A stretch of DNA of 8,229 bases. Source: DATBFX01 sp034667245 (GTDB lineage: Bacteria; Chloroflexota; Chloroflexia; Thermomicrobiales; UBA6265). Below are positions 1 to 6,285 of the stretch, one piece after another. The stretch spans positions 1-8,229 of the forward strand of contig JAXDKI010000355.1 of NCBI GenBank assembly GCA_034667245.1. Direction: 5' to 3'. Both the position numbers and the translations under genes were made by a program. The notes below the pieces were generated by a model that worked only from the letters and a program-made list of their open reading frames with translations, searched no databases and was not told the origin of the DNA. The number at the start of each line of letters is the position of its first letter. Within the stretch, counting starts at the first letter, position 1.

Positions 1-50
1 GTGCGTGGCATCGCAATCGCACCCCTTCATTCGGCACGCGTGATAGCGTA

Positions 51-60
51 GAGGTGAGGA
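51..60 (+). promoter_or_regulatory. Ribosome binding site of the binding-protein gene
   Basis: The purine-rich stretch GAGGTGAGGA contains a Shine-Dalgarno-like AGGTGAGGA and lies 7 nt before the ATG at 68. It fixes the start of the solute-binding protein. The remaining bases 1-50 hold no ORF and no promoter I can defend. Confidence 0.75.
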
Positions 61-67
61 GACGATC

Positions 68-1651
68 ATGGCGCAACCGGCGGAGCTGCAACGGGCGCGA
101 GCCCTTGCCCTCGAGTTCATGACCGGAAGGCTGTCCCGTCGGGAGTTGCTCGTCCGAGCGGCCGCGTTCGGCGTGGGTCTGCCGATTTTGGGAGCGGCCC
201 TTGCGAACCCAGTGTTCCTGCAATCGGCGAGCGCCCAGGCGGCGGGCGGCGAGTTGACGGTCGCGATCAGCGCCGACATCGACACGCTCGATCCCCACGT
301 CAGCCAGCTGCTGATGTTCAACAACGTGATTCGGCTGACCGCGTTCAACTCGCTGGTCAAGTACGGACCGAACCTGGACTACCTTGGCGACTTGGCTGAG
401 AAGTGGGAGAACCCGGACGAGAAGACGTACGTCTTCACGCTTCGCGACGGGGTCACGTATCACAACGGTCAGGCGGTCGAGGCCAGCCACGTCGAGTTCT
501 CGTACAAGCGGATCGCCGACAAGCAAACCGTCTTCTCCAGCCGCGTCGCCAACGTCGAGAGCTACGAGGTCGTCGATCCGAAGACGATCAAGATCACGCT
601 GAAGACGGTTCAGGCCGACTTCATCGACGGCCTGATCCTGCTCAGCATCATCTCACCCGAGATCGCCGAGAAGATCGAGACGGAGGCGATCGGCACCGGT
701 CCCTTCAAGGTGACAGACTGGGTCGTCAACGACCACATCACGCTCGAGAAGAACCCGGACTACTACGAGACCGGCGTGCCGACGATCGACAAGCTGACCT
801 TCCGGGTGATCCCGGAGGCGCAAGTCGCGATCACCAATCTGCAGTCGGGCGACGTCCAGGGTGTGCTCGACCTCCCGGTCTCGCAGGCGGCGCCGCTCAA
901 GGACTCCTCGGACGTCAAGCCGCTGATCGTGCCGACGAGCAGCATTCACATCTTCGAGCTGATGGGGAAGAACTCGCCCGAAGTCCTCTCCAGCCCCAAG
1001 GTCCGCCAGGCCCTTGCCCACTGCCTCGACAAGGACGCAGTACAGCAGACGGTCTTTTCCGGCGAGGGCCGGCAGAAGTGGACCTTCGTCGCCGCCGGCA
1101 GCTGGGCCTATAAGGACGTGCCGGGGTACGAGTACGATACGGCCAAGGCCAAGGCACTCCTCGCCGAGGCCGGGTATCCAAACGGGTTCGAGATCACAGT
1201 GATCATCCCGTCGGGCTATCCGGACGGCGAAAAGGCGTCGACGATCTGGCAGGCCGGTTTGGCGGAGGCCGGAGTCAAGCTCAATCTCGAGGTCCAGGAA
1301 CTCTCGGTGTGGGTCGAGAACTACGTCGGCCACAACTATGACGTAACCTGGAACGTCTTCCCCGGTTTTGCCGACCCGAACTACTTCGTCGCGCTCGACC
1401 TGCAACCGCACTTCGCCGACCAGTGGAAGAACCCGGAGGCAGAGCAGGCCGCGGAGGACGCGAACGCGACGATCGACCAGGCGGCGCGGACCGAGCTCTA
1501 CGGCAAGCTCCAGGACCTCTTCGTCGCCGACCTACCGGTCCTGGTGATCCAGGAGGCGCCACAGGCGTCCCTCACGGCGCCGAACGTCACCGGCTGGGAG
1601 ATCAACTCCCTCGGCTTCGTGATCATCAAGAACGCGACTGTCGGGGCGTAG
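68..1651 (+). CDS. Family-5 ABC transporter substrate-binding protein with Tat signal
   Basis: This 527-residue protein is the extracytoplasmic solute-binding component of a dipeptide/oligopeptide/nickel-type importer (SBP_bac_5 family). It captures the ligand and delivers it to the permease pair encoded just downstream. The N-terminus carries a twin-arginine motif, SRRELL at residues 23-28, then a hydrophobic stretch to about residue 50 and an alanine-rich AxA-type cleavage region near residues 54-58. No lipobox cysteine is present, so it is probably exported folded by Tat rather than anchored as a lipoprotein. Family hallmarks are a strand beginning GGELTVAISADIDTLDPH at 60-77, the segment FTLRDGVTYHNGQ at 123-135, and GTGPFKVTDW at 209-218. 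The length is normal for the family. The ligand cannot be read from sequence: peptides, nickel chelates and oligosaccharides are all possible. The start is supported by a good upstream ribosome binding site. Confidence 0.95.
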   Translation: MAQPAELQRARALALEFMTGRLSRRELLVRAAAFGVGLPILGAALANPVFLQSASAQAAGGELTVAISADIDTLDPHVSQLLMFNNVIRLTAFNSLVKYGPNLDYLGDLAEKWENPDEKTYVFTLRDGVTYHNGQAVEASHVEFSYKRIADKQTVFSSRVANVESYEVVDPKTIKITLKTVQADFIDGLILLSIISPEIAEKIETEAIGTGPFKVTDWVVNDHITLEKNPDYYETGVPTIDKLTFRVIPEAQVAITNLQSGDVQGVLDLPVSQAAPLKDSSDVKPLIVPTSSIHIFELMGKNSPEVLSSPKVRQALAHCLDKDAVQQTVFSGEGRQKWTFVAAGSWAYKDVPGYEYDTAKAKALLAEAGYPNGFEITVIIPSGYPDGEKASTIWQAGLAEAGVKLNLEVQELSVWVENYVGHNYDVTWNVFPGFADPNYFVALDLQPHFADQWKNPEAEQAAEDANATIDQAARTELYGKLQDLFVADLPVLVIQEAPQASLTAPNVTGWEINSLGFVIIKNATVGA

Positions 1652-1789
1652 GCGGGGAGACGGACAGACGAAAGAATGTCGGGAACGAGACACGTTATGG
1701 GCGAGATCATTGGTTCTGAGACCCTCGTCGGTCGTGCTTCGTTCTGTCCGTCTGTCCGTCTTTCCGTCTTTCCGTCTCTCGATTAAGCA
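1652..1789. repeat. Intergenic 8-bp tandem repeat with inverted copy
   Basis: Between the binding-protein stop and the permease start there is a pyrimidine-rich tandem array. It has two copies of TCTGTCCG (1743-1750, 1751-1758), two copies of TCTTTCCG (1759-1766, 1767-1774) and a partial unit to 1781. The reverse complement of one phase lies right after the upstream stop: AGACGGACAGAC at 1658-1669 pairs perfectly over 12 bp with GTCTGTCCGTCT at 1750-1761. Transcribed RNA could therefore form a stem closing an 80-nt loop. The array leaves the next gene with no recognisable ribosome binding site. The repeats are seen directly; any role in differential expression of the binding protein over the permeases is inference. 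Confidence 0.7.
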
Positions 1790-2755
1790 ATGGCCCGATA
1801 CACGGCGCGACGCATGCTGGAGGCGGTGCCGACGCTCTTCCTGGTGTCGGTGGTCGTCTTTACGCTGATCCGGATGGCGCCGGGTGATCCTGCGGCCATG
1901 CAAATGGGGAGGGAAGCGGCGCGCCCGGAGAACAAACCGAAGCTCGAAGCCTTGCGGCGCGAGATGGGGCTCGACAAGCCGATTCCCGTCCAGTACGTCT
2001 ACTGGCTGCGCGATCTCAGTCAGGGCGAGTTCGGCGATTCGCTCCGCAACAAGAAACCGACGGTCGAACTGATCGTCCAAAAGATTCCGGTGACGCTCGA
2101 GCTGGTCGCCGGGGCGATACTCTTTGCACTCCTCGTCGGATTCCCCCTCGGTATCCTGGCGGCGCTCAAGCGCGGAAGTGGGGTCGATCGCGCGGCGATG
2201 GCGTTCGTCAGCGCCGGGCTGGCGGTCCCGAGTTTCTGGTTTGGGTTGACGCTGGTACTCCTCTTCAGCGTGAAGTTGAAGTGGCTACCGGCCTCGGGGT
2301 ACACGCCGTTCCGCGAGGATCCGATCGAAAACCTGAAACAGGTCTTCCTCCCCTCACTAACCCTTGGCGTCTATCTTTCGGCGACGCTGATCCGCTTTCT
2401 CCGCGCCGACATGATCGAGGTGATGGCGGCCGATTACGTCCGGACCGCCCGTGCGAAAGGGTTGAGGGAGCGCACGGTCGTGATGCGGCACGGGGTGAAG
2501 AACGCGCTGATTCCGGTCCTGACCATCACCGGGTTGGAGATCGGAGCGCTGCTCGGCGGTGCGGTGATCATCGAGCAGGTCTTCGGGTGGTCGGGGATCG
2601 GTTGGCTCGTCGTCCAGGCGATCTTCAACCGCGACTATCCGCTGGTGCAGACGACGGTGCTCTTCGTCGCAGTCGGCTTGACCTTCGTCAATCTCGTCGT
2701 GGATCTCGGCTATGGTCTCCTCAACCCGCGAATCCGTGCCGGCTATGGATCGTAG
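1790..2755 (+). CDS. DppB-like ABC transporter permease
   Basis: This 321-residue inner-membrane permease is of the DppB/OppB type, one half of the transmembrane channel of a family-5 importer. The N-terminal helix (about residues 9-30) ends in the characteristic APGDP at 30-34. Further hydrophobic segments lie near 104-126, 136-161, 186-204, 240-262 and 288-311. The cytoplasmic EAA loop that docks the ATPase spans about 216-243 and reads YVRTARAKGL followed by NALIP. The C-terminus has the usual DLGYGLLNPRIR. The start MARYTARRML is the standard family beginning, so ATG 1790 is chosen although the upstream sequence is pyrimidine-rich and offers no Shine-Dalgarno motif. It follows its binding protein and precedes its DppC-like partner by 42 bp. 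Assignment to the family is firm; the substrate is unknown. Confidence 0.95.
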   Translation: MARYTARRMLEAVPTLFLVSVVVFTLIRMAPGDPAAMQMGREAARPENKPKLEALRREMGLDKPIPVQYVYWLRDLSQGEFGDSLRNKKPTVELIVQKIPVTLELVAGAILFALLVGFPLGILAALKRGSGVDRAAMAFVSAGLAVPSFWFGLTLVLLFSVKLKWLPASGYTPFREDPIENLKQVFLPSLTLGVYLSATLIRFLRADMIEVMAADYVRTARAKGLRERTVVMRHGVKNALIPVLTITGLEIGALLGGAVIIEQVFGWSGIGWLVVQAIFNRDYPLVQTTVLFVAVGLTFVNLVVDLGYGLLNPRIRAGYGS

Positions 2756-2797
2756 GTTTCGGCAAGTGAGCGCCATTAACCCGCATCGCGTCCAACC

Positions 2798-3676
2798 ATG
2801 AACGCTGCCGTGCTCTCCCGAGAGACGTTGCCCCCGCGGTCGCGACGGCTAGGGCTGCGACTCCTCCGACTCGATCCGGTGCTGGCGCTCGCGATTGTGG
2901 TGATCGGGGTCACCTTTGCCTGCGCGGTGGCACCAGAGGTATTGGCGCCGTATCCACCGAACAAGCTCGCGGTTGGGCCGAATCTCGCAGGGCCATCGTG
3001 GGATCACTGGGTCGGCACCGACGAGTTCGGGCGGGACCTGTTGAGCCGGTTGATCGACGGGGCGCGGGTGGAGCTCGTTATCGGGGTGGCGGGAGTGGCG
3101 CTCGCGGTGGTGCTCGGCGTGCCGCTGGGGGTGCTCGCGGGGGCGCGGGGCGGTCTGGCAGACACTGTCTTGATGCGACTGCAGGACGCGCTGCTGGCGT
3201 TTCCCTCGGTACTCTTCGCGATCCTGGTCGTCGCGGCGCTCGGGGCGTCGCAGCGGAGCATCATCCTGACGATCGGCGTGATCTACCTGCCGCGTTTCGC
3301 CCGGTTGGTCCGCGGCAGCGTCTTGGTCCTGAAGGAGCAGGAGTTCGTCGTCGCCAGCCGAGCGGCCGGCGCGACCGACGCGAGGTTGATGACCCGGCAC
3401 ATCTTGCCGAACTGTCTCGCGCCAATCCTTGTTCAGATCTCGCTCGCGATCTCGGTCGCAATCCTCATTGAAGCAGGGCTCAGCTACCTCGGACTCGGCG
3501 TCCAACCGCCGACCGCGACGTGGGGCAACATGCTGAAGGCGGCCCAGAGCTACCCGTCGGTCGCGCCCTGGTACGTCTTGGCACCCGGCGTCTGCATCTT
3601 CGCCCTGGTGCTGGCGCTGAACACGCTCGGCGATGGCTTACGGGATCGGCTAGACCCACGACTGCGCGGGTTATAG
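2798..3676 (+). CDS. DppC-like ABC transporter permease
   Basis: This 292-residue protein is a DppC/OppC-type permease, the second transmembrane subunit of the first importer. The N-terminal OppC_N region (about 20-75) has one membrane helix followed by the family motif VGTDEFGRDLLSR at 72-84. The BPD_transp_1 domain follows, with helices near 90-115, 130-150, 155-170, 208-230 and 258-276. The EAA loop is about 183-207 (FVVASRAAGA, then HILPN), and the signature EAGLSYLGLGVQPPTATWGN sits at 225-244. It ends with the usual GDGLRDRLDPRLR. The ATG at 2798 has no clear ribosome binding site, so translation may depend on the upstream cistron. No ATPase gene follows, although DppD/DppF homologues commonly do. 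Confidence 0.95.
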   Translation: MNAAVLSRETLPPRSRRLGLRLLRLDPVLALAIVVIGVTFACAVAPEVLAPYPPNKLAVGPNLAGPSWDHWVGTDEFGRDLLSRLIDGARVELVIGVAGVALAVVLGVPLGVLAGARGGLADTVLMRLQDALLAFPSVLFAILVVAALGASQRSIILTIGVIYLPRFARLVRGSVLVLKEQEFVVASRAAGATDARLMTRHILPNCLAPILVQISLAISVAILIEAGLSYLGLGVQPPTATWGNMLKAAQSYPSVAPWYVLAPGVCIFALVLALNTLGDGLRDRLDPRLRGL

Positions 3677-3696
3677 CCGGCGCGTCTGCGATTCCG

Positions 3697-3789
3697 TCGT
3701 AGGGGCGGACCGGGTGCCCTCCGGGCGATGTCCGCCCTGGCTCATCGGCGCGCACGAACGAGGGCGGACACGGCGGTCCGCCCCTACGA
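3697..3789. repeat. Long palindromic intergenic element (REP/MITE-like)
   Basis: A 93-bp inverted-repeat structure fills most of the 130-bp gap between the DppC-like permease and the next gene. The outer arms are perfect over 16 bp: TCGTAGGGGCGGACCG at 3697-3712 against CGGTCCGCCCCTACGA at 3774-3789. An inner perfect 10-bp arm pair, TGTCCGCCCT at 3729-3738 and AGGGCGGACA at 3761-3770, encloses a 22-nt loop. A small side hairpin, GCCCTCCGGGC, lies at 3716-3726. There is no ORF, no T-tract after the stem and no evident target duplication. It resembles dispersed REP/MITE-type elements and could also end or stabilise the upstream transcript. Copy number elsewhere cannot be judged from this window. 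Confidence 0.8.
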
Positions 3790-3806
3790 ACCTCTGGGGG
3801 TAACGG

Positions 3807-4856
3807 ATGAGCGTTGAAGTGGTCCTGTCGCTGCAAGAGAAGATCGCCGCGTACGAGCGAGCGCGGCGGAAGGGCGTGGAGTTCTTACTGGCGAACGTCG
3901 ATGAGGACGGTACGGTCCGCCGAGGGGGCCAGCGGGTCACGTTCTACCGAGTGCCGTGGGCGCTCGCGGTGAGTGGGGAGACGGGGGCAGCTCATCGGGT
4001 TTTGACCTGGATCGAGCAGACCGGGTTGAGTGCCGACGGGGAGTTCCACGGCGGGCTGGACCTGACGCGGGAGGCCAATCGAACCTCCAACACCTATGCC
4101 GAGACCTGTCTCGCCTATGGGGCGCAACTGCTGAGACGGTTCGACGTGGCGCGCCGGTCGATGAGTTGGGCAGAGCGCTACCTGGATGCGGAGACGGGCG
4201 GCGTCTTCATGGATCGCGATCGCACCGGGGAGGACGGACCGCAATTGGTCTTCTTGACGGCGCAGTTCGGGATGTCGGCAGCGATCACCGGCCGGCTTGA
4301 TCTCGCGCTCAAGGTCGGGGAGTGGTTTCGCCGCCTCTGGGAGGCGCAGCCGGAACTGCCGGAGAAGCTGTATTGCATCTGGTCCCGTGGCGGTGGGCTG
4401 GCGACGACCGTGCCCGCGGACGAGGACGGGCGTCACTACGTCAACGAAAGCCAGGGAGTCCGCCAGTTCCACTATAACGGCGGCATCGCAGCGGCTTGTC
4501 TGACGCACCTCTTCATGACGACGGGCGACAACGCGTGGCTCGATCTGGCACGAGCCTACCAGCGCTTCTCGATGGAATCGACGCCGCGACAGTTCGAGAC
4601 CAAGCAAGTCTGCAAGAGCGCCTGGGGCAGCGGTCTGATCACCCTCGCCAGCGGCGACGATGCCTACCTCGACTGGTTGATCCGAATGGGCGACTGGTTC
4701 GCGGCCGAGCAGGAGGCGGACGGCCGCTGGAGCAACAGCCGCTACCTCGACCCCAACCCGCCGATCCAGCATCAGATCGAGGCGACGGCCGAGTTCGTCG
4801 TCCATCTCGACACCCTTATCGGAGCGTTGTCGGCGACGAGCGCACGGCGCGCATAG
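3807..4856 (+). CDS. Unknown-function protein, probable alpha/alpha-toroid fold
   Basis: I do not recognise a specific family for this 349-residue soluble protein. It has no signal peptide or membrane segment. It is rich in amphipathic helices separated by glycine/aspartate turns, and several turns resemble QW motifs of the terpene-cyclase/prenyltransferase toroid: residues 22-37 (KGVEFL, then DEDGTV, with Q replaced by V), 125-134 (YLDAETGGVF, degenerate), and 293-308 (WFAAEQEADGRW, a good match with Q302, G306, W308). The DXDD catalytic motif of squalene-hopene cyclases is absent. Conserved-looking aromatic and polar patches include YRVPWALA (47-54), NTYAETCLAYG (95-105) and FHYNGG (221-226). 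Other six-hairpin proteins, such as unsaturated glycosidases or epimerase-like proteins, are also possible. It starts 18 bp after the palindrome, with only a weak GGGGG ribosome binding site at 3796-3800. Co-transcription with the importer is possible but unproven. Confidence 0.6.
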   Translation: MSVEVVLSLQEKIAAYERARRKGVEFLLANVDEDGTVRRGGQRVTFYRVPWALAVSGETGAAHRVLTWIEQTGLSADGEFHGGLDLTREANRTSNTYAETCLAYGAQLLRRFDVARRSMSWAERYLDAETGGVFMDRDRTGEDGPQLVFLTAQFGMSAAITGRLDLALKVGEWFRRLWEAQPELPEKLYCIWSRGGGLATTVPADEDGRHYVNESQGVRQFHYNGGIAAACLTHLFMTTGDNAWLDLARAYQRFSMESTPRQFETKQVCKSAWGSGLITLASGDDAYLDWLIRMGDWFAAEQEADGRWSNSRYLDPNPPIQHQIEATAEFVVHLDTLIGALSATSARRA

Positions 4857-4861
4857 CGGGA

Positions 4862-4890
4862 TTGACGCTGTTCCCGCTGAAACGTACATT
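4862..4890 (+). promoter_or_regulatory. Predicted sigma70-like promoter of the toxin-antitoxin operon
   Basis: A TTGACG hexamer at 4862-4867 is followed after exactly 17 bp by TACATT at 4885-4890. This matches the bacterial -35 consensus at 5 of 6 positions and the -10 consensus at 4 of 6. Transcription would begin about 30-35 nt before the antitoxin ATG at 4931. The -35 box starts only 6 bp after the stop of the preceding gene. The prediction is by eye and untested. Confidence 0.55.
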
Positions 4891-4903
4891 TCAGCGGGAA
4901 CAG
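4868..4903. promoter_or_regulatory. 36-bp palindrome, probable toxin-antitoxin operator
   Basis: The perfect 15-bp arms CTGTTCCCGCTGAAA (4868-4882) and TTTCAGCGGGAACAG (4889-4903) flank a 6-nt centre, CGTACA. That centre is itself palindromic apart from its outermost pair, so 34 of 36 positions are symmetric. The palindrome covers the spacer and the -10 box of the predicted promoter. Phd/YefM-type antitoxins commonly repress their own operons by binding palindromes in this position. A terminator role is less likely because no T-tract follows. It could instead be a copy of a dispersed repeat. Confidence 0.6.
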
Positions 4904-4916
4904 ACTGCCCAAGAGC

Positions 4917-4922
4917 GAGGAG
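4917..4922 (+). promoter_or_regulatory. Ribosome binding site of the antitoxin gene
   Basis: GAGGAG lies 8 nt before ATG 4931. This spacing decides the antitoxin start, because the open frame itself extends far upstream into the preceding gene. Confidence 0.8.
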
Positions 4923-4930
4923 CAAGCATC

Positions 4931-5188
4931 ATGGCCAGCATCTCCACCGTCGAGGCGCGCGAGCGATTCGCCGAGGTCGTCAATCGGGCCGCATTCGGGC
5001 AGGAACGGATTGTTCTGACCCGGCGGGGCAAGGCACTCGCCGCGGTCGTCCCAATCGAAGATTTGGAGTGGATGCAAGAGCTCGAGGACCGGCGGGACAT
5101 CGAGGAGGCACTTGCCGCCTTGAAGGAAGCCCGCGAAGAGGGTGGCACAATCTCGGCCGAAGAACTTAAGACAGAACTTGGTCTGTAA
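4931..5188 (+). CDS. Phd/YefM-family type II antitoxin
   Basis: This 85-residue protein is the labile antitoxin of a type II toxin-antitoxin pair. It should neutralise the RelE/ParE-type toxin encoded next and repress the operon. The N-terminal half has the Phd/YefM fold and signature: SISTVEARERFAEVVNRA at 3-20, then the strand-turn segment ERIVLTRRGKALAAVVPIEDLEWM at 25-48. The C-terminal half (about 49-85) is acidic and helical, the usual flexible toxin-binding tail. The length is typical of the family. The ATG at 4931 is preferred over upstream in-frame codons because of the GAGGAG ribosome binding site and the family N-terminus. The gene sits 3 bp before the toxin start, a normal antitoxin-first order. 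Its promoter appears to be overlapped by a palindromic operator. Confidence 0.9.
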   Translation: MASISTVEARERFAEVVNRAAFGQERIVLTRRGKALAAVVPIEDLEWMQELEDRRDIEEALAALKEAREEGGTISAEELKTELGL

Positions 5189-5191
5189 ACG

Positions 5192-5467
5192 GTGCACGTG
5201 CCATACCGAGTTGATATCGCCAAACACGCCCAGCGACAAATCAAGAATCTGGCACCCAGAACTCAACAACGGGTGCTGAGCAGTATCTTGGCTCTCGGCG
5301 CCAATCCCCGCCCGACCGGCGCCACCAAGCTCGCTAATCCAGATAACCTTTACCGCATCCGCGTCGGCGACCACCGAGTGATTTACACGATCGAGGACGA
5401 CGTTCTGATCGTGCTCGTCGTCTCTGTCGGCCACCGCAAGGAGTTTTATCGAGACCTGCAGCGGTGA
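5192..5467 (+). CDS. RelE/ParE-family type II toxin
   Basis: This 91-residue protein belongs to the RelE/ParE superfamily. RelE-branch members are mRNA endonucleases acting at the ribosome, and ParE-branch members poison gyrase. The features seen fit RelE better: a basic N-terminal helix (YRVDIAKHAQRQIKNL, 5-20), a central YRIRVGDHRVIYTI strand pair at 54-67 with R57 and R62, a VLIVLVVSVGHR strand at 71-82 and a C-terminal KEFYRDL with Y86. Arg/Tyr residues in these places serve catalysis in RelE, but activity is inferred only. The start is GTG at 5192, 3 bp after the antitoxin stop and without its own clear ribosome binding site, so translational coupling is likely; a second GTG lies 6 bp further in. 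The gene appears intact. It ends 8 bp from the convergent regulator gene. Confidence 0.9.
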   Translation: MHVPYRVDIAKHAQRQIKNLAPRTQQRVLSSILALGANPRPTGATKLANPDNLYRIRVGDHRVIYTIEDDVLIVLVVSVGHRKEFYRDLQR

Positions 5468-5475
5468 CTCGCCGA

Positions 5476-6258
5476 TCAGTCCGGCCGTGAACCACCGGGA
5501 TCGGCGCCGAAGACGTGGCGCCAGAGCGGGGCGAAGCCGGTGCGACGGGCGGTGGTTTCGAAGTGGGCGATCAGCGCGGCGCGGGTGGCATCGCCGTCTC
5601 TGGAGAGAATCGCCTCGACGATCGCCTCGTGCTGGGCGAGGTCCTGGGCAGCGGCATCGGGGCGAAAACTCGCGCCGCCATGGGCGACGCTGAGGGCGTA
5701 GATCGCGTCGAGCATGGCGACGATGAAGCGATTCTCGGCGCGATTCATGATGGCGCGGTGCATCGCGAAGTCCTCGGCGACGTAGAGCTCGCCGTGCGCA
5801 ATCCGCTCCCGCATCCCGTCCAGCAGGCGTACGAGTTCCGCCCGGTCGTCGTCCGTCAGGCGGTCGACAACCTCGGCGACGGCGGCGATTTCCAGTAGGC
5901 AGCGGACCTCGGCCAACTCGCGCTCGCCGAAACTCTGGATCAGCACCTCGGTCGTGAAGTGACTCAGGTAGGTCTCGGCTTCGAAGGTGCCGACGAAGCG
6001 GCCAACTCCCTTGCGGGTCTCGACCGCGCCGACCGCCTCCAATCCCTTCAGTGCCTCGCGAATCAGCGGGCGCCCGACCCCCAACTCCGAGGCGAACCAC
6101 TCCTCACCAGGTAAGCGATCGCCCGGTTTCAGTCCGTTCTGGGCGATGAACTCCTTGACCTGCGCCGCCACGTCGCGCTGTCGAGAGAGCGCAGGCAATC
6201 GGCGGAGCCGACCCGAACCGTTCGGGGGCGCAGTTGGGTCGGTCGTGGATGCGATCAC
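5476..6258 (-). CDS. GntR-family transcriptional regulator, FadR subfamily (FCD domain)
   Basis: This 260-residue protein is a one-component regulator with an N-terminal GntR winged helix-turn-helix (about 28-90) and a C-terminal FCD ligand-binding domain (about 112-240). The DNA-binding part shows PGDRLPGEEWFASELGVGR (45-63), then IREALKGLEAVGAVE and a GVGRFV wing. In the FCD domain the metal-ligand set expected for the family is present: D163 and H167 in EDFAMHRAI, H210 in QHEAI, and H232 in AHFETT, so it likely binds a divalent metal and a small carboxylate effector. The start is GTG with AGGA 9 nt upstream. It is the last gene of the minus-strand operon, 27 bp after the DppC-like permease, which suggests it regulates uptake by that importer. 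The effector is unknown. Confidence 0.93.
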   Translation of the reverse strand: MIASTTDPTAPPNGSGRLRRLPALSRQRDVAAQVKEFIAQNGLKPGDRLPGEEWFASELGVGRPLIREALKGLEAVGAVETRKGVGRFVGTFEAETYLSHFTTEVLIQSFGERELAEVRCLLEIAAVAEVVDRLTDDDRAELVRLLDGMRERIAHGELYVAEDFAMHRAIMNRAENRFIVAMLDAIYALSVAHGGASFRPDAAAQDLAQHEAIVEAILSRDGDATRAALIAHFETTARRTGFAPLWRHVFGADPGGSRPD

Positions 6259-6285
6259 GTTCTCCGTTCCTGTCCGGCCAGCCGG

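Noticed and set aside
1..22. Inverted repeat GTGCG / CGCAC at the window start
   Set aside because: The arms are only 5 bp with a 12-nt centre and could easily be chance; the window edge prevents extending them.
1743..1781. CRISPR array
   Set aside because: The units are only 8 bp, directly adjacent and without spacers, so this is a simple tandem repeat.
4868..4903. Rho-independent terminator for the upstream gene
   Set aside because: The stem is strong, but the bases after it (ACTGCCCAAG) have no T-tract, and the palindrome overlaps a promoter. An operator is the better reading.
3885..4925. 346-codon minus-strand open frame opposite the toroid-like gene
   Set aside because: The plus-strand product has coherent helical motifs, whereas the minus-strand product is arginine/leucine-rich without recognisable features. 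It is a shadow.
4496..4930. In-frame upstream extension of the antitoxin
   Set aside because: It overlaps the preceding gene out of frame. The family N-terminus and the GAGGAG ribosome binding site both point to ATG 4931.
4772..6100. 442-codon minus-strand open frame across the toxin-antitoxin and regulator genes
   Set aside because: It has the low-complexity arginine/glycine composition typical of shadow frames in high-GC DNA and overlaps three recognisable genes.
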